Position numbers and translations under genes: made by a program. Shown here piece by piece: positions 11,254 through 22,482 of a stretch of 64,000 nucleotides of DNA (within the stretch, counting starts at the first letter, position 1; every line of letters starts with the position of its first letter). Below the pieces are notes generated by a model that saw only the letters and a list, made by a program, of their open reading frames with translations, was not told the DNA's origin and ran no database searches. Source of the DNA: Lactifluus volemus (Eukaryota > Basidiomycota > Agaricomycetes > Russulales > Russulaceae); contig WTXI01000013.1 of NCBI GenBank assembly GCA_022376515.1, positions 682,001 through 746,000 on the forward strand, in the 5' to 3' direction.

Positions 11254-11514
11254 ATGCCGGGATCCTATGCCGTCGATGGAAATTCACCCCATCGTCATCC
11301 AGAAGCGGAACTGTTACCGGGCGAGACAGTTGCGTGGGAGTCCTGCGGTCGGATCGTCGTTCAAGAGCGGGCGGACTTCTACGAGTTCATTGCGTGTAAT
11401 CTTGTCTTCGTCTGTATTGCTCTGGTGCTTGTTTTGGTTCGCTCAAAACGGATGAACGCAATCCACGCCCGACAACTCGCGGCAAGGATTGGGCTAGCAC
11501 GAGGATACGGCTAA
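11254..11514 (+). CDS. Possible small single-pass membrane protein
   Basis: An ATG-initiated ORF of 86 residues. A strongly hydrophobic segment, LVFVCIALVLVLV, around residues 48-60 is followed at once by a positive cluster (RSKRMNAIHARQLAAR), the layout of a type I or tail-anchored membrane segment. The reading frame extends upstream without an ATG, so an additional 5' exon is possible. I do not recognise a family. The hydrophobic and basic pattern is better than chance for an intergenic ORF, but there is no independent support. Confidence 0.3.
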   Translation: MPGSYAVDGNSPHRHPEAELLPGETVAWESCGRIVVQERADFYEFIACNLVFVCIALVLVLVRSKRMNAIHARQLAARIGLARGYG

Positions 11515-13522
11515 TTCCTGTGTTTGTATCTGCTGAATTTCGACTCAGGGGTCCACTCCATTCGTGCATGTGAGTGTATGGACCGCATTGATTTGTGGGT
11601 TAGGGTGCTGACGTGCCTTCTTTTGCTATCCTTGAAGTGCTGTATTACATTGCCTTGAAATTCAATTAGACCCCGATGCATCGACGAATAGAGCCATAAT
11701 TTGCGGCACAAGAGCCAATCCCTCTAGCTGATTGAGCTGAGATGCTGTGCGCCCCACAGAGACCCTTCCTGGGTATGCTCTGGGTATGCTTCTTTGTTAC
11801 TAGATATGTACCACTGAACTTCAAAGCCCGGAGCTTCGCTTGTCCGATTACTCCGATGCAATTGTTGGTCTTACATATTCCTTCAAATATACGGGTGTGT
11901 TTTACATTCTATCCGAGCTGCGGCAAGCTGCGGTTCTGAATGTCATCCCCGTCCGGCGGTCTTGTATCTTGATGGGACATACTACATGTAGCGCCGGGTG
12001 CGTGATGCCACGACAACCCTTTGCAATTTGGGTATTATTTAGGACGTGGCCACCTGGGCGCAGCTGGCACGTGATCAGAACATTTCCCATTTACTCGGCA
12101 ATGGAGAGTTTTCATCTCACTGACTGCGCAATCAAGCATGGTCGTGGCTAAAAAGAGTGGCCAAGAATGTGCCTCGTGTCTTGTTCGTGCGGCAAGCTTG
12201 GCGTCTTGGCTTAACTTGGGAGGTCCCGAGTCTGACTGTCAGCCCAAGTCCTCTTTATTTGTTCGAAACCAAACAGGGCCCCATGAAGGATATATAAGAC
12301 ACGCACCCTCTCTCCTCCCGGCCATTATCCCCTCATCTCAATCCATCACCATTCCTCTTTCCTGGTCCCATACTGACGCCCGTTCCTGCTGCCGACACTA
12401 CTAATAGCATGTGTTGCACATCTTTTAACCTCTGCCCACCTCGCCCCATATACACCGTGTTTGTTGTGTTTTATTCCTGTCCATTGATTTCTCCTCTCTC
12501 ACGAGTTTACGTTACTATCCCATCTTAGGCCGCCTCCCAGCATTATCGTTAATCTGACGGTAAGTCCCTATCAATTAGCCTTCTTCGAGGCGCTTGGGTC
12601 TTCTGCGATTATGATTGCTTTCCTTTTTTTCTTCTCTCTCGTCTCGATTATCGCCTGAAGGGCGTACGCGAGCTTCGGGCTTTCCTTTTCTCTGGTATTG
12701 TGGGAATGAGTGGAGTTGGGGAGAAGAATGGGGCCGAACTCCCATCTCACTATTTCTTGACCACCTGCCGCCTGTTTGGATGAACCCTCAAGGGGTTGAC
12801 AAAAGTTGGATAGCCGGGATGGATTCTTAGCCTCCTTATCAATCCGTGATGTAGTTGGCGTTGTTAGAGCGGCAGTCGGTTGGAGGTAGTTATCATCCCT
12901 CAAGGGGATTTCTCAAGAACGCACCTTTTTGTCGGGGAAAGAGACGATTACCGTCAGCAGCAGCACAGTACTCCGGGACCTGCTCGTTGAGCTAGGCTAC
13001 TGGGACTGGATTATCACCATACTCTTACTCGCGCGAACTGACTTCTCCCAATGTTGGAGTTACAGCACGAGTCCTGTATTATTCGTGGGAGTGATGCTGG
13101 CGCTCAACTGCGGGATAGACTCTGAAGGAGTTCTTATCGACGCAGTCAGTATGCAGTCCTTGTTGTAAGACCATCGACCATAGGCCACGTGTGTCGCTGT
13201 GGCTATGTAGATGTGGTAGCGAGAAGGAAAGGCCAGGATCGTGGCCGTTCATAGGCGTTGTAGCATTTGGCAATAATGAGATAGGCCCGATTAAACCCTG
13301 AAGGGGTCATTCGTTGTCTGACTTGTCATAAGGAGTATGCGTGCACATGGATCTCCCATCAGTCCTGTCATTTACACTCTCGAAGCTTAAGAGTGCGAAC
13401 ATGTTATATACATGAAGATCAAATTACAATTGTCGAAATGAGAGTGGTCACGTGTCGGTAGAGAGAGAGCCGGAGTTGTCCGAAGACTAGAAAGGTGACT
13501 GAAAAAAAAGGTTCGACGCGGC
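11515..13522. other. Intergenic region with one promoter-like patch
   Basis: Two kilobases without a recognisable gene. At 12291-12298 a TATATAAG is followed by a long CT-rich stretch, a 40-codon ORF (ATG at 12408) and a GTAAGT donor-like site at about 12561. This resembles a fungal promoter plus 5' leader, but no downstream coding exon was found. Confidence 0.4.
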
Positions 13523-15807
13523 ATGGCCATCCTCATTCTCACAAGGACCAGCGCTGCAAGGCTTGCTCATTATCACCTTCTGGCCAGGACATGTCGTAGT
13601 ATTACTTTTCTATCTCCAGGGCGTATTGGTGAGTACCAATGCATCTGCCTACACCTAATAGTTCATGAATCCTTGCAAAGCTTTACCTTCATTTACGCAT
13701 ATATCCCGAAGATTTGACCATGCTCTTGCCTCTCGAAAGAATGAGCCTCGCGGTGCTTTCGAAAGTACCGCGGCTTCAGATTCACCCGATACTTCTCCTC
13801 AACTAGACTTCTCCACCCTCCGAACAAAAGTCAGCCGTGACACGTTGCGAGCAATCACAGATAAACCATTCAACCACGTTCACATGTCTACTGTGCAAGC
13901 CGCCGTCCTTCCCCTTCTTCCAGAGCTAGCACGACCGTACTCTAAGGACGAGTCACATGGCCCACCCCGCGACCTTCTTGTCAAGGCGAAAACAGGCACC
14001 GGAAAAACTCTTGCGTTCCTAGTTCCTGCAATTGAGGCCCGCATCAAAGCGATCAACAAGGCAGGCGTTGATGCTCTTGAAAAAAATGGTGGCCAACCGG
14101 ACGCTCATGTGGTCGAGGACGCTAAGAGAAAATATGCGCGCCAAACAGTGGGCACAGTTGTGATCAGCCCCACTCGCGAGCTCGCCACGCAAATCGCACA
14201 GGAAGCGATCAAGCTCACACATTGGCACAAGGGTTTTGAGGTCAAGTTGTTTACAGGGGGCTCGAGCAAATGGCACCAGCTACGCGATTTCAAGCATGGT
14301 CGTAATGACATTGTCGTCGCGACGCCCGGTCGGATACGTGACGTTTTGGAGAATGATCCTGATGTGTCACAAGTTCTTAGGACCGCACCACAGGTTCGTG
14401 TTTGTCACATCGCCCTTGCTCTGGCCTGAACACAGAACTTCTCAGCTTGTTCTAGATGAGGCGGACACCCTTCTTGATATGGGCTTCCGTCCTGACATCG
14501 ACGCTATTGTCGACTTCTTCCCAAAAATGCCGAAGCGACAAACTTTTCTCTTTTCCGCTACTGTCTCGCCAGCGATCAGGCAGATCGCACGCGAGGTGCT
14601 GCACAAGGATCACACTTTCATTGACGTGGTACCCAAAGACGAGTCTCCGGTGCACGCCCACATCCCACAACACTTTACCGTCGTACCGGACGCGAGAGAG
14701 CAGCTTCCGTATCTGTTTCGTCTCATTGCGCACGATCAGCTCGCGAACCCTGGTAGCTCTAAAATCATGGTCTTCTTGAACACAACTAAGCAAACCCAAC
14801 TGTTTACGACCCTCCTCCGCGAGGTATCCAAAAACTCACTCCCAGCGCGGACTCGTATTTACGAGATCCACTCAAAACGCTCCCAACATCAACGCTCGAC
14901 GGCATCTGATGCGTTTCGTCGTGACCGTTCCGGGGCTGCAATTCTCGTTACATCAGATGTCTCGGCTCGTGGGATTGACTATCCTGGCGTAACGCGGGTT
15001 ATTCAGGTTGGCATCCCTGGATCGACAGAACAATACATACACCGTATTGGTCGCACGGGGCGCGCCGGCAAGGATGGACGCGCCGACCTCATCCTCCTTC
15101 CTTTCGAGCAGACCTTTGTTCGATATCAACTCTCTGACGTACCCATCAAGGAACTCTCCCACTCCAGATTGCTGAACGAGACCACTGCACTCGCTGAGAA
15201 GTTTGAGGCCGACCCTGCGGCATTTTGGAAGAGTGTCAAGGCGGTCGACCCGCGCGCGCAAGAGCTTATCAACCAAGATCACCATTTCAGTGGCAAGCCG
15301 AGCACCGCGATTGCCCAATTGAACACCGAGATTTCTGGCCTGCTCGACCAAGTTGATAGAGAGGCAATCTCGGAGGTCTTTATCTCTCTGCTTGGCTACT
15401 ACTTTGCAAGGGCGAACGACATGCGCGTGACGCGGCGGAGCGTCTACGAGGCCTTGCAAGCCTGGACGACCGAAGCATGTGGCCTGCCTGAAGCACCGTT
15501 CGTCTCGAACTCGCTACTTGCCAGGCTGGGTGGCCTGGACGGTGGCCCGCCCGCGCGTAGCGCCCACCGTGGACCACTGCGCCGCAGCTTCGGGTTCAAG
15601 TCACCTTCGACGCGGTATACAAACAGCGAGCGGAATCGCCTACAGAATGAACAGACAGATCGCGGGTTCGCGCATGGACGACACCGAGAACATGAGTGGA
15701 AGAGTGGTGGTTCACGTTGGTCGGGTCGGGGTTCGCGCATGGACGGCGAGGGTCGCAAGTCCGGCAAGTTTGGGCGGAGCCATCATGCCGACGACCTGTT
15801 TTTCTGA
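13523..15807 (+). CDS. MSS116: Mitochondrial DEAD-box RNA helicase, Mss116-like
   Basis: An ATP-dependent RNA chaperone that, in yeast, assists splicing of mitochondrial introns and translation. Three exons (13523-13628, 13681-14393, 14446-15807) give 726 aa; both introns are 52 nt. The N terminus (MAILILTRTSAARLAHYHLLARTCRS) is basic, hydroxylated and lacks acids, as a mitochondrial presequence should. Helicase motifs in order: I AKTGTGKT, Ia PTRELATQ, Ib TPGR, II DEAD (immediately after intron 2, LVLDEADTLLDMGF), III SAT, V SARGIDYPGV, VI HRIGRTGRAG. The C-terminal tail is Arg/Gly/Ser-rich (RSAHRGPLRRSFGFKS, later RSGRGSRMDGEGRK-like), as in Mss116 and CYT-19. No defects seen. Confidence 0.93.
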
Positions 15808-16120
15808 TAGCGTGGTGTCACTCAGAGGTTCTGGTGCCATTTTATTTTAGCGTATGATTCGGATAATACACTCTCTAGCTTCACGCCCCATCTCAATTTC
15901 CACATCAGTTAAGTAACTAGACACGTCACTGCTGTATATGCTAGTATGTCAAGCTATTCTTGCATCCACGATGCTGGATTGGTGGTTGACTGTTGGATGA
16001 AACACGAAACATGGCTCTCAGCACTTGGACTAGTGCCAACATCTAGCCTGGGTGCATCATCTGTGCTTCCTACCCCCCATCCAAGCTAGCTGCAATTCGG
16101 CACAATTGCCACATTTTGGT
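15808..16120. other. Intergenic, no gene seen
   Basis: 3' flank of the helicase gene; nothing recognisable. Confidence 0.5.
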
Positions 16121-16330
16121 ATGCTTTATTTCACTGACCAAACTTTTGTATCCCCCCGGAGTAGTGTAGGTGTAGTGCAATGCACGAGTTTCTATTACAC
16201 ATACCCCGCCCAATGTGTTCATCATACACTGGCATCCCATGATTGTATTGATAGTCAACCTTAGGTAGCTCAACACCTGTGATATCCCAAGGTTGCTGAT
16301 TTTCTTCTCTCCGCCCAAATGGAGGGAAAG
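16121..16330 (+). repeat. Decayed copy of the tRNA-Tyr unit
   Basis: This stretch resembles, in + orientation, the minus-strand flank and tRNA at 17240-17520. It shares GGTATGCT, GTGCAATGC, TTTCTATTACA, a GTTCA/TCATACA block and AACCTTAGGTAGCTCAAC. It then jumps to GTGATATCCCAAGGTTGCTG (about 16272-16291) and a T-rich, CTCTCC-containing tail. The central part of the tRNA (D-stem 3' side, anticodon 5' arm) is deleted, so it cannot fold as a tRNA. Confidence 0.6.
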
Positions 16331-16813
16331 TATTGAGAGAGGCGACTCGGAGTTACTTAACGCTAGCGGCGGCCCGGGTGAAGAAGTAATCTGTTCCGTC
16401 TATAGCTGCATATCAGACAAATCATGTTTGTCGTCTCCCACATCCTCCTGTAGTATATCTGTCTGTTCCTCCTTGAATAACGCTCCGTGCCACACACTTG
16501 AGTTCTTTGTCCCCAACTGGCCTGGGCCTGATCTTGAGCTGTACCTTGGCAAAAAATGCATGGGTACACTGACTCTGTCACTTTTCGACCATCCATCTTG
16601 ATGGACGCTGCGGATTCTTCCTCTTTATGGATTTTCGTGCAGTTTTTTTGGGTTCTCGTTTAAGTGGCGGAAAGGATAGCCCCTGGGATGCTTTGTGGGT
16701 GAGGGGACTGACCCAGAAAGTCACTAGTCGTCAAATATTTTTCGAGAGCGAGAGAATGAAGTGATAAGTATCATCGCATCTAGTAGTGATGTACATCAAA
16801 CAATGAAATAATT

Positions 16814-17211
16814 ATGGTCCACCTTCTTGCCATTGGTTTGACGGCTGTACTAATAGCGTTCTCCTTGGCCTTTGCTGTACCTTTTTATGGCAGGGCTTTT
16901 GATAATCTCGATATCCGTTGTCAAATCTCAAGATCTCAAGGCTTTGCATCTGTCTGGCTCCGTTGGTGACTTCATGTCGAGAGGTTCGTTTGATCTCGAG
17001 GCGGATTGACGCATAAATGAACGCTGTTGTGGTTGGGCTCTGTAGCCGTGATGATGTAGTGGACCAGAGAGTCTATAAGAATAGCATGCACAATCGGTCG
17101 ATTGTAAGCCTGAATCGAACCAACATCAGTCGCGCTTCTGCACGCGTGCCATTATCAGTGCGTATAGCAGAATGTCCACGAAATTGTCTTTCCCACTTCT
17201 TGAGGGCGTGA
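16814..17211 (+). CDS. Candidate small secreted protein
   Basis: The ORF from ATG 16814 encodes a textbook signal peptide (MVHLLAIGLTAVLIAFSLAFA, cleavage before VPFYGR). It ends in a TGA at 16967-16969 if unspliced (51 aa). If the GTGACT after ...LR at ~16966 is used as donor with a TGTAG acceptor near 17045, the frame continues as CRDDVVDQRVYKNS... to a TGA at 17209-17211, giving about 107 aa with four Cys. No family is recognised. It could be an effector-like or pheromone-like peptide, or a chance ORF in a gene-poor region. Confidence 0.3.
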
Positions 17212-17288
17212 TCTGGCCGCCCGACCAGCGTTAGGAAATAGCCGCTCTAATAATTCTCTCTCCTTTTGGTCCGAGAGAAAAAAGATCC

Positions 17289-17375
17289 CCTTCGGACTGG
17301 AATCGAACCAGCAACCTTGGGATATCGCAGAAGCTCTGTTATAGTCCCATGCTCTTCCGGTTGAGCTACCGAAGG
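17289..17375 (-). tRNA. tRNA-Tyr-like gene with intron, anticodon AUA (copy 1)
   Basis: The minus strand folds as a cloverleaf: 7-bp acceptor stem CCTTCGG/CCGAAGG, D arm GCTC...GAGC, anticodon stem TGGGA/TCCCA, 5-nt variable loop, and T arm GCTGG/CCAGT with TTCGATT loop. C1:G72 and the overall sequence match eukaryotic tRNA-Tyr. A 15-nt intron sits after position 37. The loop reads C-T-ATA-A, so the anticodon is AUA instead of the GUA expected for Tyr. The A box (TAGCTCAACCGG), B box (GGTTCGATTCC) and a T6 terminator just downstream are intact. The discriminator base is G, unlike the A usual for Tyr. It may be functional, altered or a pseudogene. Confidence 0.75.
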
Positions 17376-17806
17376 TTAACCACTAATACAATGGCATGTA
17401 TGGTGAACGAGGTACATGTAATAGAAATGTGCGCATTGCGCTACCCCCCACATCACTTGAGTAGTAGAAAAGTTTAAGGAGGAGAAACAGAGCATACCGT
17501 AATACATCCTCTGAGTTTGATTGCGGCTTGGATGGTAATCGAGTAGGAGGCAAAGGATTTGTCGGAAAAGCCACCTGTCTCCGCGGCCCGAGTCTGTCGC
17601 ACCGAGGCCCAGATCCAGAGATCTGGCCAACCAAAGCAGCTGGATGACACTTTGATGGTCAAACATATAGGTTGAATAGAGGTCTTACGCGTTATGCAGC
17701 TATTGGTTGTAGCATCCGCAATGCTACAGTCACTTGGGCCGCCGCGGCACGGTAATGGAACATGTCACTGATGATTCCCTCTAGTCAGGCAGAGAGAAAA
17801 AGATTT
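17376..17806. other. Spacer between the two tRNA copies
   Basis: Contains the ~150-bp flank of copy 1 that is shared with the relic at 16121; otherwise there is nothing coding. Confidence 0.5.
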
Positions 17807-17893
17807 CCTTCGGACTGGAATTGAACCAGCAACCTTGGGATATCACAGCTATTCCGTTATAGTCCCATGCTCTTCCAAGTGAGCTACCGAAGG
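17807..17893 (-). tRNA. tRNA-Tyr-like gene with intron, anticodon AUA (copy 2)
   Basis: Second copy, ~430 bp from the first, same strand and length (87 nt) and the same 15-nt intron position. It has the same acceptor stem, anticodon arm and T arm; the B box is GGTTCAATTCC (still consensus), the discriminator is A as expected for Tyr, and a T5 run follows. It also reads AUA. Flanks on both sides are related to those of copy 1 (for example the ATGCCA...GTTAACCTTCGG block), so the pair arose by segmental duplication after, or together with, the G34-to-A change. Confidence 0.75.
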
Positions 17894-18295
17894 TTAACTA
17901 ACAATGGAGTGGCATGCATGATGAACAGGGTCTGTGTAGTAACAAATCACAGTTCACGCTCATCTCCTGATCGATTTTCTTTTTTCGTGTCCGATCCGCC
18001 GAGTCGCTGACTAACATCAGCAAGGCAGCCCAGTTAATGTGCCCATTGGTTCTGATTACAACTAGCTTGAACGGGTAAAGAGTAGGAGACTTAAAGGTAT
18101 GTCAAGAAGCGGCCAGGCGGGATCTTTTCCGTTGGCGGCACGTGATGACGCGACATCCGCGAGTCCGTGAGGATAGGGTACAGCCGACAAGGAACTAACT
18201 ACGCTACAGCTTCAGAATCACGGAATCCCGCACCGTAGCTGATAACGAGATTTCGTATGCTATCTACATCGTTATGCGCTATACACCCAACATGG

Positions 18296-19804
18296 TTAAG
18301 GCTGCGGCAGGATACGAGCAGCGACGTCCAACTCGGCTGGCATAGTCTCGTCGTCTATTCCAGTAAGTGCATTTCTTGCTGCCAAGTTTACCATTCCCAG
18401 ACGGGTCTCGAAAGTCGCACTGCCGATGTGAGGAACGACCACGCATCTGCACACGTTACAGAGGATTCAGCGTCTTTCTCATTTCCCGTTCCTGATAAAA
18501 GAGGAAAGCATCGAGTGAATTAGTACAGACCTTGGCTCCTTCACGAGTGGATGGTCCGCGCCAACTTGGGGCTCGCCTTCGACGACATCAAGGCCCGCCC
18601 CCCAGATCCACTCCTCGCGCAATGCCTGCGCAAGCGCGTCCGAGTCGACGAGCGTACCACGGGCGGTGTTCACGAGCACAGCGTGCTTCTTCATCTTGCG
18701 TAAGAAATCTCTGTTGATGATATGGTGCGTCTTGTCCCCACCCGGCGCGAGCACAAACAAGATGTCGCTCTCGCGCGCCAGCTCGTCCAGCTCAACGCGC
18801 CGGACTGACCGCAGCCCGTGGCGTGCGGCGAGGGACAACTCGAGCTCAGCATCACGCGGCGAGGAGGGGTTCGAAGAGTAGATGCAGTGCGTGATGCCAA
18901 AGGATGTTAGGCGCGCTAGGGTCACTTGAGCTATGCGGCCGAAGCCTAGAAAGCCCACAGTGCGGGTTGGTGTGAACGAGGCGGTACTCAGTTGGGGTCC
19001 AGTGAAGAAAAATGGGGCAAAGTTGAAGTTGGGCCACTGGGGTGTGATCAGGCCCGCGAAAAGGACTGAGTGCGTACAAAAGTGATTTAACACACCTTCC
19101 CTTCTTTGACTAGGGTGACGCCTGAGCCTGCGTTGCGACCAGCCATGAGCGCGAGCATCACAGATACATCCGCCACTTTTGAGTAACTTTGAGTAACTTT
19201 CAATCGATGCTGCGTGAGGGAAATGGGGCTCACCTGCGTCGGTAAGAACATCCGGGGTATAACCAAGTCGAACTTTCCTTCTATATAAGGCATGGAGGTC
19301 CACATGCTCTGCGAGACAGGTGTACTGAGTGGTAAAGTAATGATGACCATCTTACCGAAGCCGACGGAAGTAGTCGATAAGACTTTGAGGCTAGGCCCCG
19401 CTGAGAAATGTCAATTCATCTTGGTAACCTCAAACACGGTAAGGCATTAACCTCTCTCGAAGAACTCCTCGTCGATCTGGGAAGGAGGATTCCGTTTCAT
19501 CCATGGTCAGAGTGAGGTACAAACACAAAACCTGACCTTGTCAGACAACATCACGATTGCGCCGGTGGCCCCAGCGATCTTATCTAGCAACCACCCTCGC
19601 TCGCATTTCCTGTCCTCCGGCCACGCTACGATCTGAATTCCCGTCAATGACCTCAGGCTCGATAAGAAATGCAGACGAGATTTATACCTCGAGGTCTTCC
19701 CGCGCGCGGAGAAGCGACATCGTATCTGATCCAAGATCCCGAGAGACTACGAGTTTCCGGCGTAGGCTGCAACACGTGGAAGTAGCACGGGTCAGATCGT
19801 GCAT
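18296..19804 (-). CDS. D-2-hydroxyacid dehydrogenase (glyoxylate/hydroxypyruvate reductase type)
   Basis: An NAD(P)-dependent reductase of 2-keto acids such as glyoxylate or hydroxypyruvate. Eight exons join in frame (19804-19688, 19632-19537, 19476-19452, 19400-19356, 19308-19234, 19175-19096, 19036-18531, 18446-18296), giving 364 aa. Key features: TVGFLGFGRIAQ dinucleotide-binding loop, catalytic Arg in LVNTARGTLVDSDAL, Glu in DVVEGEPQ and His in VVPHIGSAT. The substrate-domain start includes IVAWPEDRKCERGWLLD and LSTTSVGF. Exons of 25 and 45 nt are unusually small, but each keeps phase. The first ~15 residues upstream of RRKLVVSRDLG are weakly supported, and the start could lie in another exon. 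Confidence 0.9.
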
Positions 19805-20260
19805 GACAGAGGCTGGAGAGATGGTTGACCCATGCTTATCCATGTCACAGAATCTAGATATCGGTGCAAATCTCAGGCGGCTGCTGGAGGACGGTCTTTT
19901 TGAGTACGCAGTACGGACGTTTTGTCGACTGTCGAGGTTTCTGCAGAATTCTCTTGTGAACTAAGCCGTGAAGTAGAATAATAAACGGGAGCTCTCAGGC
20001 TGCCAGTGGACCAATCTTTGAGGGCCAGGGCAAGGGCCGTGAGCTGGCCCGCCCCCCGGACAGTTTAGTAGTTGGGGACGTGGCGGCTGGCGTGTACTTG
20101 CACACCATTTGCCCTCGCACTCACGGCGTCAGGCTGTTTTCCATATACTAAGCCTTGGACTCTTGGACTCCCCGTGGGATCCCCGAGTTCCAGGCCCGAT
20201 TACTAGTAACCGTTCGTGCGCAAGAACGTGCAGTGCCTACTAAGACAACTACTCAACTAA
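19805..20260. other. Intergenic, no gene seen
   Basis: Promoter side of the dehydrogenase gene; nothing else recognisable. Confidence 0.5.
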
Positions 20261-20875
20261 ATGGCAGTCCCTCTATTCCCCCCTTATACATCCCCAAAAT
20301 GGTTTCTACGTTCAAGCTTTAACGAGACCCCTCGCGAGTGGCAGCAAGCGCTGTTTGATCTTTACCAACAAATCATACCAGTTCGTTCTAGGCCATTCCA
20401 AACCGCCGATCATCTTTAGTTTTGAAAACCCATCTTGCACTGAAAGTAGAGAAAGTGATCAAGTTGTTGGCTGCGTCCAGTCATTACTCTATTGAGGATG
20501 GAATGTCGTCGCATACGAAAGGCCAACTATGTAGAGAAGTTCAGTTCGTAAACACCTTGATATCCTCCACTGTTCGTGAAAAAGCAGGTTTTATTGACGG
20601 TGCTACGTTGACTGCTTCGCACCTGCCCTGGCTTCGCATTGCCAAATTTCTTGATGCAGCCACGAGCTTGTCCACCTCCCGGTTGCTGAACATCGAACTC
20701 CACGACCTCTCATCCAATTGAACGCATACCGTACATACGGAATTCAAATACATTGGCGGAGAGGTGTCAAATCACGAAATCACCAAAGCGCTCTCCGTCG
20801 AGTCTCTTGAGTGCGTATCGCTTGATTATAGGCTTGAGTATTTCTGTCTCAGTTACGCTCTTTGCGTGAAGGTAA
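20261..20875 (+). pseudogene. Unclear coding remnant
   Basis: A 52-codon ATG ORF (20261-20419, beginning MAVPLFPPYTSPKWFLRSSF) is followed by a second-frame open stretch (to ~20721, VEKVIKLLAASSHYSIED... ) and a third-frame stretch ending at a GTAAAT near 20872. Composition looks protein-like in each, but only a 35-nt intron with a weak donor would join the first two, and nothing acceptable joins the third. The simplest reading is a decayed gene of unknown family; an unresolved spliced gene is the alternative. Confidence 0.25.
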
Positions 20876-21668
20876 ATGGGTTAGAGATGAGATTTGAGAC
20901 AGAAGAGGCAATGAATAGTCGCTGCCCGAAGTATTAGTATCCACCTCCAAGCAGCATCACATAGGCGCTAACTGCTTTACCAAAACCCAGACCTCTGAAG
21001 ATCTGAAGCTTTGAAGGGCGAGCGGATGTTGGTCGAGATCTGTCCCCGTCTGGCCTGCGTATTCCTTGCAGGTAGCCTGAAAAAAGTGTTTGAAAAAGTA
21101 AAATTAAGGATTACTCTGGAGCTGAGCTGACGGGTTGTAGTGGTACCAGTAGAGGTTTGAGTGAGGGTCCACAACATTACCGATTCGATAGGACATCGAG
21201 AGTTAATGCTAGGTAGAGAAGGTGCATCAAAACGGATCATCGTCTATAATTCTATGAACTTCAAGTTGAACCTACATAGGACAGCTTACAATCTTGCAGT
21301 GGTCGGATGCGACATGAAATGAATAGACTCAGAATTTTGGCACGCCATACATTACATGAAAGATATAATCCTTAAGTAGTCACAAAACTAGAAATGCCAA
21401 CGTTGTTGGCCTTAACCTTGCTTGCGGGTGGCACTGCACCTGCCAGTGCCTCGGAATCAGCTTGGTGCTTGATGTGACGATGTTGTGACCCACTACAGTC
21501 TGCTGTGTTCTCATCTACGCCCCCGCACGTTCAGGCATTTCCTTTCGAGATGTCTTATTTTTCGCGGGCTTGATCTGGTCGCTGTTTACAAGGTATGATT
21601 TCTATCACGTATGATGTAAACACAATCCTGCTATTTTTTTTCAACTCTCCTTGGTCACGCCCCATGCG
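20876..21668. other. Intergenic, no gene seen
   Basis: AT-richer spacer; short ORFs only. Confidence 0.5.
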
Positions 21669-22482
21669 TCACTGTGGGTTGTCGCCCCCAGCACTCCCTG
21701 GCCCTTCTTCCTGGTCATTCCATACAGTTTCCCGAGCCTCCTGGCTCTCTTTCGCTGCAGGGTCACCTTGACCTTGACACACTGCTAAAGGATAGGGCGG
21801 CAGCGGTGAGTCACGAAGGTTGTCACTATGTCCCTCAAAGGCCTCACTGCCGACAAAGAGGGTTTTATACTTCGACCCTGCGTGGTTAAGCTGCTCTGTG
21901 AGTCTAACGAAGGAGTCAGCAACTGCGCAAAATGACAGATATAGACGTGCACATACCTTCCTTCCGTGTCGTTCCATGACTAGGGCTGTCCACCATATCT
22001 CCCCTTTTACTCGCCGGTGAAACATATGGTGTGGAAAGGGAAGATCCCTCCGCACTGGCACTAGGCCCCGCCGAAACTTTGTTCGAAGGTTGATCGTGTA
22101 GAGCAATTGCCTTAGGAGGCGGGTGTAAGTCACCCATTCTATCCCATGATCTTGCAGTGTCTAGAACACTGGTGCATGATGCGTCACTACCGGATCCGTG
22201 GCGGGGGTGTGAAGAGCCTGTTCGTCTAATGGCACCTCCTAAGAGGCTTACGGGGATTGGAGAGGCAGTGCCACTGGAAAACGACTCAGACGCCAAATGG
22301 TGCTGAATTGGTGGGAGAAAACGAGAAGCACTTTTGTCGATTCGAGGTGGTGCGGATGATTGCTGGTGCGAAGTGGGTTTGCAGTTGCCGCAACACGCTC
22401 GGGCACAGCGTCGGCGCTCAAACATCCACATGACTTCTGCGGCAGGTGGCTACTTGAGCCAAGTCTCATTTCAGGTTCACCT
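21669..22482 (-). CDS. Serine-rich hypothetical protein (5' end unresolved)
   Basis: Two exons (22436-21957 and 21895-21669) join across a GTATGT...CACAG intron in phase. They encode 235 residues beginning EVMWMFERRRCARACCGNCK, then Ser/Pro/His-rich disordered sequence, ending SAGGDNPQ. A further upstream exon ending ...QMKDAPP with a GTGAAC donor fits in phase (44-nt intron). Beyond that the open frames (to ~22890) are Ser/Pro-rich but cannot be joined cleanly. No family is recognised. It may be a real disordered protein or the 3' part of a decayed gene; it abuts the broken threonine dehydratase. Confidence 0.4.

Noticed and set aside
12571..12903. 110-codon minus-strand ORF ending in a Lys-rich tail
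   Set aside because: It contains no ATG, and no upstream exon could be joined; composition alone is not enough.
14236..14445. Extended 523-aa frame starting before helicase exon 3
   Set aside because: The part before 14446 is exon 2 in the wrong frame plus the intron; the spliced model restores all DEAD-box motifs.
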